Of a stretch of 17,666 nt of DNA, positions 1 to 6,768 are shown in pieces. A model generated the notes under the pieces. The model saw only the letters and a program-made list of their open reading frames with translations. It did no database searches and was not told where the DNA came from. The stretch comes from DATAYF01 sp036272735. Its GTDB lineage: Bacteria > Chloroflexota > Ktedonobacteria > Ktedonobacterales > Ktedonobacteraceae. Position 1 is the stretch's first letter. Every line of letters begins with the position of its first letter. A program made the translations under genes and the position numbers. Location of the stretch: NCBI GenBank assembly GCA_036272735.1, contig DATAYF010000476.1, positions 1-17,666 of the forward strand, read 5' to 3'.

Positions 1-169
1 CTTTATACGTTACCTGGGAATAGCCCTATGTTATCATAAGTAGAATAGTTACTATCGCAATACTTCTTCTGCCATGTAACAAAAGCCGGGCATAAAATAG
101 CTCAACCTGGTGTTAACAAGAGCAGAAGTGTTATTACATCGAAAAACCAGCGAGGAATATAGAAAAATT

Positions 170-1120
170 ATGGCTACAACCTACGGCGCTATTATTATTG
201 GTTCAGGTCCAGCGGGCTACACGGCAGCTATTTATGCCGCGCGAGCCAACCTGTCGGTGCTCATGCTTCAGGGGTATCAGGCTGGTGGTCAATTGATGCA
301 GACCAGCGAAGTCGAAAACTATCCTGGCTTTGAGACCGGCATCCAGGGTCCAGAGATGATGGAAAAATTTGAGCAGCAGGCCCGTCGCTTCGGCACAGAG
401 ATCGTGCAGGAAGACGTGACTGCCGTTGACTTTAGCAAACGACCATTTACTGTCACCACCGACAGCGCAGAGTACCAGGCCAGAACCATTATTATCTCCA
501 CTGGAGCGAACGCCAAATGGCTTGGTCTGCCCAGTGAGGAGCGCCTGAAAGGGCGTGGTGTGAGCGCTTGTGCTACCTGTGACGGCTTTTTCTTTAAGGG
601 CAAAAACGTCGCGGTTGTCGGCGGTGGTGATACAGCAATGGAAGAGGGCACTTTCCTGACGCGCTACGCCGATCACGTCACGATCATTCATCGTCGTGGC
701 ACCTTCCGCGCCAGTAAGATCATGAAGGATCGTGCCGCCAAAAATCCAAAGATCAGTTTCTTGCTGGATAGCGAAGTGGTCGATGTGCTAGGAGACCAGG
801 ACGTTACCGGTGTGCGCGTGCGCAACGTCAAAACGGGTGAGGAGAGCACGCTAAACGTCGAAGGCTTGTTCCTGGCTATCGGCCATCAGCCTAACACCGA
901 ACTGTTCAAGGGTACCATCGACATGGACAAGGCAGGGTATATTGTGCCTAAAGAGCATACGATGACCAATATTGCCGGTGTCTTCGCCGCAGGCGATGTC
1001 ACTGATCATCGCTATCGCCAGGCCGTCACGGCCGCGGGTGATGGTTGTCGTGCCGCCATCGATCTGGAGCGCTGGTTAGAGGACCAGGGTGATGACGTTG
1101 GCGTCGAAAACTGGGACTAA
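170..1120 (+). CDS. trxB: Thioredoxin reductase (NADPH, flavoprotein)
   Basis: This cytosolic flavoenzyme passes electrons from NADPH through FAD and a redox-active disulfide to thioredoxin. From the chosen start (316 aa, normal for low-Mr bacterial TrxB) the FAD-binding GSGPAG is at residues 11-16, the redox motif CATC at 134-137, the NADPH-binding GGGDTA at 151-156, HRR at 174-176 (the usual mark of NADPH preference), and the second FAD motif AAGD at 273-276. The ATG at 170 is preferred over an in-frame GTG at 110 because the family starts just before the first glycine motif, because GAGGA lies upstream at 152-156, and because a -10-like TAAAAT at 93-98 would put the transcript start too close to 110. 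It converges with the aldolase gene. The family call is secure; only the start is open. Confidence 0.96.
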   Translation: MATTYGAIIIGSGPAGYTAAIYAARANLSVLMLQGYQAGGQLMQTSEVENYPGFETGIQGPEMMEKFEQQARRFGTEIVQEDVTAVDFSKRPFTVTTDSAEYQARTIIISTGANAKWLGLPSEERLKGRGVSACATCDGFFFKGKNVAVVGGGDTAMEEGTFLTRYADHVTIIHRRGTFRASKIMKDRAAKNPKISFLLDSEVVDVLGDQDVTGVRVRNVKTGEESTLNVEGLFLAIGHQPNTELFKGTIDMDKAGYIVPKEHTMTNIAGVFAAGDVTDHRYRQAVTAAGDGCRAAIDLERWLEDQGDDVGVENWD

Positions 1121-1134
1121 CCAACAATATGGAT

Positions 1135-1190
1135 TATTGGCAACAAAAAGAGCGCTACGACTAGTCGTAGCGCTCTTTTTGTTGCCAATA
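1135..1190. terminator. Perfect 56-bp palindrome, probable bidirectional terminator
   Basis: Arms of 28 bp at 1135-1162 and 1163-1190 are exact reverse complements with no spacer. A GC-rich core is flanked by an A-run (left) and a T-run (right), so a hairpin followed by U residues forms on either strand. It sits between the convergent stops of trxB (1120) and the aldolase (1196), where a two-way intrinsic terminator is expected. Confidence 0.85.
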
Positions 1191-1195
1191 TGAAA

Positions 1196-2119
1196 CTACT
1201 TCACCGAGCCTTCATAAATGCCCATAATCGTGCCCAGGAACTTCAGTGCATCCGCTTTCTTGCGCTGGAAAGAGTTGCGACCCATGATCGAACCAAAACC
1301 ACCGCCATCGCGAATCGCTCGCACCTCGTCGAACACCTGATCGTCAGCAGCGGCAGCACCGCCGGAGAAGATCACGATACGGCGACCATTGAAGGAGCTT
1401 TGGATAACGTGATGGACGCGCTCGGCCTGGGTCGAGATAGGAATCTCGTATTTCTCATAGACCTTTTGCGCCTCGGGCTGTTCAATTTTTGCGGTCGGTA
1501 GCTTCACCTTAATGATGTCAGCCCCCAACTGAGCGGCGATCTGCGCGGCATAGGCCACGACGTCAATTGCGGTCTCACCCTCTTTGCTCAGAGCACTGCC
1601 ACGAGGATACGACCAGACAACCACAGGCAGACCGGCCGACTTGGCCTCCAGGGCCAGGCCGCGCAATTGTTCATACATCAGGTTGCGTTCGCTTGATCCC
1701 GGATAAATGGTGAAACCAACAGCAGCACAGCCCAGGCGTAACGCATCATCAACACCAGCCGTGACCGCCGAAATCGGGTCTTTTTCATCGCCCAATAGAT
1801 CGTGGCTGTTACACTTGAGAATCAACGGTATCTCACCAGCGAACTCGGCCGCGCCAGCTTCCAAAGGACCCAATGGCGCGGCATGGGCATTACAACCGGC
1901 CTCAATAGCCAACTGAAAGTGATAGCGAGGATCATATCCAGCAGGGTTGGGAGCAAAGCTGCGCGCAGGTCCATGTTCAAAGCCCTGGTCCACCGGCAAA
2001 ATGACCATTTTCCCGGTGCCCCCCAGGCGACCATGATTGAGCATACGCGCCAGGTTCGTGCGAACCCCGACATTCTCACTATCGTACCAGCTTAAAATTT
2101 CTTTTATGCGATCATCCAT
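1196..2119 (-). CDS. fbaB: Class I fructose-bisphosphate aldolase, DhnA/FbaB type
   Basis: Reversible aldol cleavage of fructose-1,6-bisphosphate to dihydroxyacetone phosphate and glyceraldehyde-3-phosphate through a Schiff-base lysine, in glycolysis/gluconeogenesis. The 307-aa protein is a TIM barrel of the DhnA (archaeal-type class I) family: VDQGFEHGP at 43-51 near the first active-site strand, DIIKVKLP at 201-208 with K204 the probable Schiff-base lysine, FSGG at 252-255 and MGRNSFQ at 279-285 as phosphate-binding loops. The start is the ATG with GAGGAA at 2127-2132, seven bases upstream. It stands alone, convergent with trxB. DhnA-family members also include aldolases for related substrates (for example LsrF or the ADH-synthase group), so substrate is inferred from similarity to FbaB; no dedicated pathway neighbours argue otherwise. 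Confidence 0.9.
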   Translation of the reverse strand: MDDRIKEILSWYDSENVGVRTNLARMLNHGRLGGTGKMVILPVDQGFEHGPARSFAPNPAGYDPRYHFQLAIEAGCNAHAAPLGPLEAGAAEFAGEIPLILKCNSHDLLGDEKDPISAVTAGVDDALRLGCAAVGFTIYPGSSERNLMYEQLRGLALEAKSAGLPVVVWSYPRGSALSKEGETAIDVVAYAAQIAAQLGADIIKVKLPTAKIEQPEAQKVYEKYEIPISTQAERVHHVIQSSFNGRRIVIFSGGAAAADDQVFDEVRAIRDGGGFGSIMGRNSFQRKKADALKFLGTIMGIYEGSVK

Positions 2120-2425
2120 TTTTCAATTCCTCTATATTACTCATCTTTAAGTGATCTCGCCACAACCCCGTGGCCTACCTTCTTGTCTGTATTGTATCAC
2201 TAAATTAGAACTTGTTGGCGCGTACCTCGGCAAAATCGCAACTCTGTTCTTATGCCGAAAACCAACGCCACTAGCGTGGCTAGCGCTGCGCGCTCAGGTT
2301 TTCGGAGAAGTAGTATGTTACTGCTGATACATTGATCCGTTCTTATTCAAAGACAGCAAGAATTTTTTTCTTGGTGAACCGAAAGCAAATTTTATTCACG
2401 CCGATAACAGAAGGAGTTGGTTGCA
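2120..2425. other. Intergenic region between divergent genes, with a three-stem element
   Basis: This 306-base gap separates the aldolase (-) from the coiled-coil gene (+). It must hold both promoters, but no convincing -35/-10 pair was found; TACAAT (minus strand, 2191-2196) is a possible aldolase -10 without a good -35. The main visible structure is the palindromic element at 2255-2305, listed separately. No supported small gene was seen. Confidence 0.5.
2255..2305. repeat. Compact three-stem (three-way junction) palindromic element
   Basis: An outer 9-bp stem pairs CCGAAAACC (2255-2263) with GGTTTTCGG (2297-2305). Inside it are two small hairpins: GCCAC/GTGGC (2267-2271 with 2276-2280, loop TAGC) and AGCGC/GCGCT (2282-2286 with 2290-2294, loop TGC). 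Together they can fold as a three-way junction on either strand. It may be a structured leader, a REP-like repeat or a small mobile palindrome; function unknown. Confidence 0.6.
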
Positions 2426-2905
2426 ATGGGAGGGAGTTACTTCGACCAGATCGCTCACAAAATATTGGAGCAAAAGCAATTGATGGAGACGCTCGCTGAA
2501 GAAAATCGCGCGCTACGCCAGCAACTTGCCGATCTCAGGGCAGGTAAAGGGATCTTTATCGACATACACGGACAACGTTTTGCGCTACAACACCACGAAA
2601 AACTTCTGTCTACAAGTACGGATAGCGCACAACAAACGGTGCAGGAATCCGAAGCTACAATGGTGCCCAGCATGCCAGCAGACGAGATCAGCGAGGCCAC
2701 CGCGCCCCAGGCAGAAGCTACGCAAGAACAGCAGCAACATGCACCGGCATTCCTCGAAGAAGTCATGCTCGACGAGTTTGCCACCGCCATGACCAATCCA
2801 ATGCAAACTATAGAACACAGGCAAAATCAGCAACAGCAGAAGAGCAACGAGGAGCAGAAAGCGCTGCTACGCCGTGAACTGCTAGATAGCTACATATTGG
2901 AATAA
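2426..2905 (+). CDS. Unknown protein with N-terminal coiled coil and Q/E-rich linker
   Basis: A 159-aa soluble protein whose family I do not recognise. Residues 5-40 form a probable coiled coil (heptad-like ILEQKQLMETLAEENRALRQ), followed by a short hydrophobic, strand-like stretch KGIFIDIHGQRFAL at 41-54, an acidic and Gln-rich low-complexity linker (about 60-140), and a charged helix at the C-terminus (ALLRRELLDSYI). There is no signal peptide or membrane segment. The ATG at 2426 is chosen over an in-frame TTG at 2417 because AAGGAG at 2411-2416 lies nine bases before the ATG. The gene is followed by stop codons TAA-TAG and a hairpin that overlaps the stop. The coiled coil suggests self-association or partner binding; nothing more can be said. 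Confidence 0.75.
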   Translation: MGGSYFDQIAHKILEQKQLMETLAEENRALRQQLADLRAGKGIFIDIHGQRFALQHHEKLLSTSTDSAQQTVQESEATMVPSMPADEISEATAPQAEATQEQQQHAPAFLEEVMLDEFATAMTNPMQTIEHRQNQQQQKSNEEQKALLRRELLDSYILE

Positions 2906-2936
2906 TAGGCCAGGAACAATACTATTGGCCTATTAT
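2902..2936. terminator. Hairpin between convergent genes, possible terminator
   Basis: Arms of 11 bp (2902-2912 and 2926-2936) with a 13-base loop. The left arm overlaps the stop codon of the coiled-coil gene, and the right arm abuts the stop that the sortase frame would reach if its amber codon were read through. The downstream T-tract is weak on the + strand, so termination is plausible rather than certain. Confidence 0.5.
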
Positions 2937-3011
2937 CTAAGCTTTCACATTCGACGATACAAGAGACGTGTAGACAACCAGGCGTAGGGTGGTTTGATGT
3001 TGGCTGGGAAT

Positions 3012-3572
3012 CTAATCCCCCGCACAGGTAATCAAGTTCAAATGTATGCCGCTGCTATACCCAAAAATCTCCTGCACGGGTGCCGCATTCGACGCATACG
3101 CGGCAACACGCGTCACGCGAAAGCGGAACGTTTGTCCCTTGTCACTGGTTACGATTATGCTGTCGCCCGCGTGCAATTGGCGTAGATTCCAGAAGACCGC
3201 TGGATATCCACCAGGACGGTCCAGATGTCCATCGATCACCGCACTACCAGTCTCGCCTGGCCGTACACCCGTAGCATACCAGCCGGTATCGTCCCAAAGA
3301 GAGTGTGTAGGCGTCTGCATATCTCCTGTGGAAGCAATGCCCACATCTTCAATACGCGAGTTCACGCCAATACCTGGAATAGACAGGTGTTCAGGTTTAT
3401 TAACGACGCATGCCGTTTGGGCGGTTGGGGTGACGTGTGCCTGGTGGAGAGTCACGGTAGGAGTTGGCGCCGATTTTGGGGTCTGGGTTGCAGCGCTTGG
3501 GCTTGTTCCACAGGCTCCTAAAATAAGCAGGAGGCTCGCCACTATCCAGAATTTGCGCAGTTTTATTAGCAA
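3012..3572 (-). CDS. Class F-like sortase lipoprotein, cut short by an in-frame amber codon
   Basis: Sortases are cysteine transpeptidases acting outside the membrane. This 186-aa product has a lipoprotein signal (LILGA-C, C21), a Pro/Thr-rich linker (about 22-55), and a sortase fold with the catalytic His in IDGHLD (H116) and the catalytic Cys in LITCAGD (C183). It then stops three residues after the Cys at TAG (3012-3014), so the essential Arg strand is missing. Reading past the TAG in the same frame gives IPSQHQTTLRLVVYTSLV and ends at TAG 2937-2939; this contains a sortase-like C-terminal strand with a suitable Arg (codon 197). TAG is one base from TGG (Trp). The intact gene would span 2937-3572. 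The start is also odd: a TTG with no clear ribosome site, while an ATG at 3589 opens only a 7-codon frame. Probably a recently damaged gene; sequencing error or readthrough are alternatives. Confidence 0.8.
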   Translation of the reverse strand: MLIKLRKFWIVASLLLILGACGTSPSAATQTPKSAPTPTVTLHQAHVTPTAQTACVVNKPEHLSIPGIGVNSRIEDVGIASTGDMQTPTHSLWDDTGWYATGVRPGETGSAVIDGHLDRPGGYPAVFWNLRQLHAGDSIIVTSDKGQTFRFRVTRVAAYASNAAPVQEIFGYSSGIHLNLITCAGD

Positions 3573-3612
3573 CGTATCAACACATCCATGTTTTTGTCAT
3601 ACGAATAATAAC

Positions 3613-3648
3613 AAGCGGGCTCATGCTAATCATAGCATGAGCCCGCTG
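3613..3648 (-). terminator. Intrinsic terminator downstream of the DUF4397 gene
   Basis: A near-perfect hairpin: 14-bp arms at 3614-3627 and 3634-3647, extended by one A-T pair, with a 4-base loop and a GC-rich base (AGCGGGC). Read on the minus strand it is followed by TTGTTATTATT. It lies between the DUF4397 gene and the sortase, so the two are probably separate transcripts. About 120 bases between it and the DUF4397 stop hold nothing I recognise. Confidence 0.7.
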
Positions 3649-3766
3649 TCGCCGCCAGCGCTGGTACCTCTAGCGCACACGCGTAGTGAAGTCACCAGCA
3701 CACTCCACTCATCCCAACCAACCTACCCCACCCAAAGGAAGCTTACGGCAGAGCTGGACTGCCTAT

Positions 3767-4537
3767 CTATGGCCTGGCGTTCACGTTGCTCCCTGTGGTT
3801 GACGAACCAGGAGCAGTCGTAGCGGCTGTCGGTGCACCGACAGCACCTGCAACAGTCGCAGTCACAAATTTCAGTTTGGGGCTACCATTCATCAGGCCGA
3901 TAGCGAATACGCTGTTGATGGTACCAGCACGCAGGGAAGTGCTCAACGGCACAGTTGTACCTTCTTTGGTAGCCGTAACCTCGAATGTGTAGGCACCAGG
4001 AGCTACCGACAGGTAATTGCTGTTGGCCTGATACATCAAACCACGGATCATTTTGCTGCCATTTGCAGCCACGTCGACCGGACCAGCATCGGGTGACAGG
4101 TGGTACACACGAACCTTCGTCATGCCAGCCGAGACGATATTGTTATCGACGAACGTATCCAGGTTAAAACCCGTCGCCGGCGTGCCGACAACCGCTTCCG
4201 TGTAAGGAACGCCAGTATTGATGGTGACGGTCTTCGTGGTAACGGCGGCCGCAATATTTTTGCCGGCGGGAACGATTTTGATGGTGTGCGTTCCCGCCGG
4301 AACAGAAGCATAACCGGTAATCGTTCCAAACTGGAAATTGCTGATCATCTTACGTCCATCGGCATAGATGTCCACTGGACCAGCATCGGGCGCGGCATGG
4401 ATGATGCGTACCAACGCATTACCCACCGCCGCCTTCGCAGTAGAAGACTGGAACGTGAATGCAACAAACAAAGCGAGGACCCCCAGGGCTAGCCCAGCCC
4501 ATGAAGCAATCTTCGCACCTTTGCGTTGAGACGTCAT
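3767..4537 (-). CDS. Secreted protein with two DUF4397 domains
   Basis: A 256-aa exported protein. Residues 1-36 form a Sec signal peptide: a basic start (TSQRKGAK), a hydrophobic core at 12-29, and a likely signal peptidase I site after A36 (AKA-AVGN). Two tandem DUF4397 domains follow, each opening with the family hallmark: RIIHAAPDAGPVDIYADG at 44-61 and RVYHLSPDAGPVDVAANG at 143-160. The tail (about 230-256) is Ala/Thr/Ser-rich. There is no LPXTG-type sorting signal, so the neighbouring sortase need not act on it. DUF4397 domains are beta-rich, cell-surface modules of unknown function. The start has a strong ribosome site (AGGAGGG, minus strand 4547-4553, nine bases away). A small stem (4557-4562 with 4568-4573) sits just upstream of that site in the leader. 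Confidence 0.9.
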   Translation of the reverse strand: MTSQRKGAKIASWAGLALGVLALFVAFTFQSSTAKAAVGNALVRIIHAAPDAGPVDIYADGRKMISNFQFGTITGYASVPAGTHTIKIVPAGKNIAAAVTTKTVTINTGVPYTEAVVGTPATGFNLDTFVDNNIVSAGMTKVRVYHLSPDAGPVDVAANGSKMIRGLMYQANSNYLSVAPGAYTFEVTATKEGTTVPLSTSLRAGTINSVFAIGLMNGSPKLKFVTATVAGAVGAPTAATTAPGSSTTGSNVNARP

Positions 4538-4862
4538 GTTGATGTACCCTCCTATTGAGTAGTGGTGCTACTCAGCAACGCCTTTATAATTCGACATTCG
4601 TAGCTGATTTACCTTGAGAAACAGATAGGTAGGTAATTTGATCACGCATACGAAAAGCTAAAGGTTGATTATTTTCAGATCACCGATATGCAGCATTCGT
4701 ATTAACGCGAAGACAAGGCAATACTTTTGCTCCCTTGCTCTAGTATATATTTCGACAACGGGTATCATTCTCAACATATCTATCTTGTGCTTCCAGCCAA
4801 TTTTGCAGCGACATAAAGAAGCCCCAGGACCTGTATTTTTCTGGGGCTGTATAACAACAAAG
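4538..4862. other. Intergenic region between two minus-strand genes
   Basis: This 325-base gap holds the leader and ribosome site of the DUF4397 gene at its left end and a terminator hairpin for the upstream zinc-ribbon gene at its right end (4820-4848). A 6-bp leader stem, GAGTAG/CTACTC, lies at 4557-4573. The middle, about 4590-4810, is AT-rich; I see no convincing promoter pair or gene in it. Confidence 0.5.
4820..4848 (-). terminator. Terminator hairpin downstream of the zinc-ribbon protein gene
   Basis: AGCCCCAG (4820-4827) pairs with CTGGGGCT (4841-4848) across a 13-base loop. On the minus strand the stem is followed by TCTTTAT. It lies 15 bases beyond the stop of the zinc-ribbon gene, as expected for an intrinsic terminator, although the U-tract is short. 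Confidence 0.6.
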
Positions 4863-6374
4863 CTACAGATGAAAATTTAATGTCTGCTGATTAAAGCCAT
4901 TCACGCCCAGAAATACCAGGGTAAGCTGCGTCGCATTTTGTGGTACCTGGAACATTACTGTACCAGTTTTGCCGGTAGCACCTACAGCATAAGAGAGTGG
5001 CAAAGTCGAGTCCTGTGGCGTCGCCGTTGTGTTTCCAACCTTCAGGCGCAAGAAATCAAACGGGGAACCAGGAATTGCGGTTTGCGTGAGCGTATTGTCG
5101 ACGCTGAGCGTCAACACCATAAAGTACAGGCCTTTCCCGGCCTGTTGATTCCCGTTAGAAAAGCTGGTTTTGGCGCTAACTACCGACCAATTCAAGCCCT
5201 GGTACGCGGCGGTTCCGCTCACATGCATGGTTTTCGTCGCGTATTTACTCATATCGGCATGCGCAGTCAAGGGCACATCCATCTGTGCTTCGTTCGTTGC
5301 CCCTATGCGGACGTTGACTTGCGCAAGTTGCGTGTTTGCCGGAACGATAAAATCGACTGTTCCCATTTGCGTCGCACTTTGCGCCACCCCTGGAACCGCC
5401 TTTACATAGGTCGGAGTAATGACCTTTCCATCAGGCGTGACCAGGCTGGCGATCCGATTATATTCGATGTTGGCGGCAGCGTTGGTTTTATTCTGTGCCT
5501 GCATAGTGAGGCGTATCATCGCTGAAGGATTGGTGTTCTTCACGTTCGGGTCGTCAAGGAAACGCGTCGTTTGTTGCGCACGGACAACGGTAATAGCTAC
5601 ACCGGCATACATGATAGTATTGTTCAAGGAAGTTGTCGTGATCGTGCCCTGCGTGGGCGCGGCTGGCGTCAGGTGCGTATAACCAACATAGCCAGCAGCC
5701 GCTACAGCGATGAGCACCACCAAAACGACCAGGATCAACGCTATATTGCGGCTTCGCTTCTGTGGAGGTGCGGCTATTGTTCTCGGCGTGATGTAACCTT
5801 GTCCTACGGGAGCGGCTGAGGCATTTTCAGGATGTAAGGATGCCTGTGATGGGAACGGCGGGAATGAGCGCTGCTCGAAATTCTGCGCACTTTCCGGGTG
5901 CAACGATGCCTGTCGGAACGCCTCTGGATGTAACGAATTTTGCCGGGACACCTCTGGCATCGGTGCGTTCATCGGTGGCTGATTGTGCCAGGAGACTTGT
6001 TCGGTTGTATCCTGATCCTCAATATTGGGATGCTGAGAAATCTGCCCAATCGTATCCTGATCTTCAATATCGCGATGGGGGGAGATGCGTTCGGTCACAT
6101 CTTGATCCTCAATATTGGGGTGTTGAGAAATTTGGCCAATCGTATCTACATCTTCAACATTGGGATGGAGGGGTGCCTGAGAATTTGGCGGTTTTGCCAT
6201 GCTTCCAGGCAAAGATGCCTGCGGGGCCACATTTCCAGGCAAAGATAGTTGTGGAATGTCTGCTATACCCGGCCACGAGGCTCCTACACTAAAGCCGCAT
6301 TTGGCACAGAATTGTTGATTCTCTTGGAGTGTAGCACCACAGCGGGGACACGAACGGGGCGTCGCCTGTGCCAT
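4863..6374 (-). CDS. Zinc-ribbon membrane protein with repeat linker and two DUF4352-like domains
   Basis: A 503-aa membrane protein of unknown function. A zinc ribbon (C9-x2-C12 and C23-x2-C26) opens the protein. A long Pro/Gln/Ser-rich linker follows, with four 15-residue repeats (HPNIEDQDTIGQISQ type, residues 70-129) and later SLHPE repeats (147-184). A basic patch (QKRSRN, 205-210) precedes one transmembrane helix (about 210-230), which places the ribbon and linker in the cytoplasm and the rest outside. The ectodomain has two beta-rich halves, about 250-365 and 384-500, resembling DUF4352/immunoglobulin-like modules. The start is the ATG with AAGGAG (minus strand, 6387-6392) 12 bases away; a good promoter lies upstream. 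Zinc-ribbon-plus-membrane proteins of this layout are common in Chloroflexota and Firmicutes as probable envelope sensors; that role is inferred only. Confidence 0.85.
   Translation of the reverse strand: MAQATPRSCPRCGATLQENQQFCAKCGFSVGASWPGIADIPQLSLPGNVAPQASLPGSMAKPPNSQAPLHPNVEDVDTIGQISQHPNIEDQDVTERISPHRDIEDQDTIGQISQHPNIEDQDTTEQVSWHNQPPMNAPMPEVSRQNSLHPEAFRQASLHPESAQNFEQRSFPPFPSQASLHPENASAAPVGQGYITPRTIAAPPQKRSRNIALILVVLVVLIAVAAAGYVGYTHLTPAAPTQGTITTTSLNNTIMYAGVAITVVRAQQTTRFLDDPNVKNTNPSAMIRLTMQAQNKTNAAANIEYNRIASLVTPDGKVITPTYVKAVPGVAQSATQMGTVDFIVPANTQLAQVNVRIGATNEAQMDVPLTAHADMSKYATKTMHVSGTAAYQGLNWSVVSAKTSFSNGNQQAGKGLYFMVLTLSVDNTLTQTAIPGSPFDFLRLKVGNTTATPQDSTLPLSYAVGATGKTGTVMFQVPQNATQLTLVFLGVNGFNQQTLNFHL
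5988..6167 (-). repeat. Four tandem 45-bp coding repeats (15 aa each)
   Basis: Four units of 15 codons, beginning at H70, H85, H100 and H115 of the zinc-ribbon protein. The core is IEDQDT with a following IGQIS or TERIS/TEQVS. Units differ by several substitutions but keep exact 45-bp spacing, so they arose by in-frame duplication and have since diverged under coding constraint. Confidence 0.9.
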
Positions 6375-6418
6375 ATTTTGTTTGTTCTCCTTTTGCAGAG
6401 CAAGTTTACCATACTACT

Positions 6419-6447
6419 ACTATACTACTTTACGATAGAGCTTACAA
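6419..6447 (-). promoter_or_regulatory. Promoter of the zinc-ribbon protein gene
   Basis: On the minus strand, TTGTAA (6447-6442) and TATAGT (6424-6419) are separated by exactly 17 bases, a good sigma70-type match, about 45 bases upstream of the start codon. The -10 lies in a TAG-TAG-TAT repeat, so nearby alternative -10 boxes exist. Confidence 0.6.
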
Positions 6448-6567
6448 TCAGGTAGCAGAGCTTTTTCGAACGCTCCCTAGCAAACGACGATGCTGTTTCC
6501 ATACAGTGGCGAACTCAAGGGATGTTGGAGAGTAGCCTGCGCTTCATTCCTGAAAAAAACGCGCATT

Positions 6568-6640
6568 TTTGCGGCAAACTATATTGATAAACGTGATGTT
6601 CGCTGCGAACATCACGTTTATCAATATAGTTTGCCGCAAA
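6568..6640. repeat. Perfect inverted repeat, 35-bp arms with 3-base loop
   Basis: Arms 6568-6602 and 6606-6640 are exact reverse complements around CTG. It lies between two divergent promoters, so it is not placed to end either neighbouring gene. The stem has no T-run. It could be a MITE-like palindrome, a cruciform/protein-binding site, or a terminator insulating the two promoters from one another. Confidence 0.9.
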
Positions 6641-6707
6641 TGGGTATACCCAAAATGTCCAAAAAGCGAAAATACCCATAGCGATGCAGCAGATCACGGC
6701 TGAAACA

Positions 6708-6716
6708 TGCTATAAT
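6708..6716 (+). promoter_or_regulatory. Extended -10 promoter of uvrB
   Basis: TGC-TATAAT at 6708-6716 is a consensus extended -10 element 52 bases before the uvrB start. No good -35 hexamer is present, which extended -10 promoters tolerate. No LexA-like box was recognised around it. Confidence 0.6.
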
Positions 6717-6768
6717 AAAGAGGTATTTGAAAAAATATTCTACTCAATAAGATATAGGGAAGCAGAGC

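Larger units (their letters stand above)
6375..6768. other. Divergent control region between zinc-ribbon gene and uvrB
   Basis: This 394-base gap holds a minus-strand promoter (6419-6447), a very long perfect hairpin (6568-6640), a palindrome GGGTATACCC (6642-6651) whose left half is repeated inverted at 6672-6679, and the uvrB promoter (6711-6716). Open frames crossing the hairpin on both strands are by-products of the palindrome. Between about 6450 and 6565 nothing is recognised. Confidence 0.6.

Noticed and set aside
3046..3822. 258-aa + strand frame across the sortase and DUF4397 tail
   Set aside because: It lies opposite two genes with clear protein families and has no domain or ribosome site; it is a shadow frame.
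5988..6167. CRISPR-like array
   Set aside because: The 45-bp units are directly adjacent, diverged, in frame with a protein and have no unique spacers.
6490..6697. Two small frames, one on each strand, crossing the long hairpin
   Set aside because: Their shared middle sequence is produced by the palindrome itself, and neither has a ribosome site.
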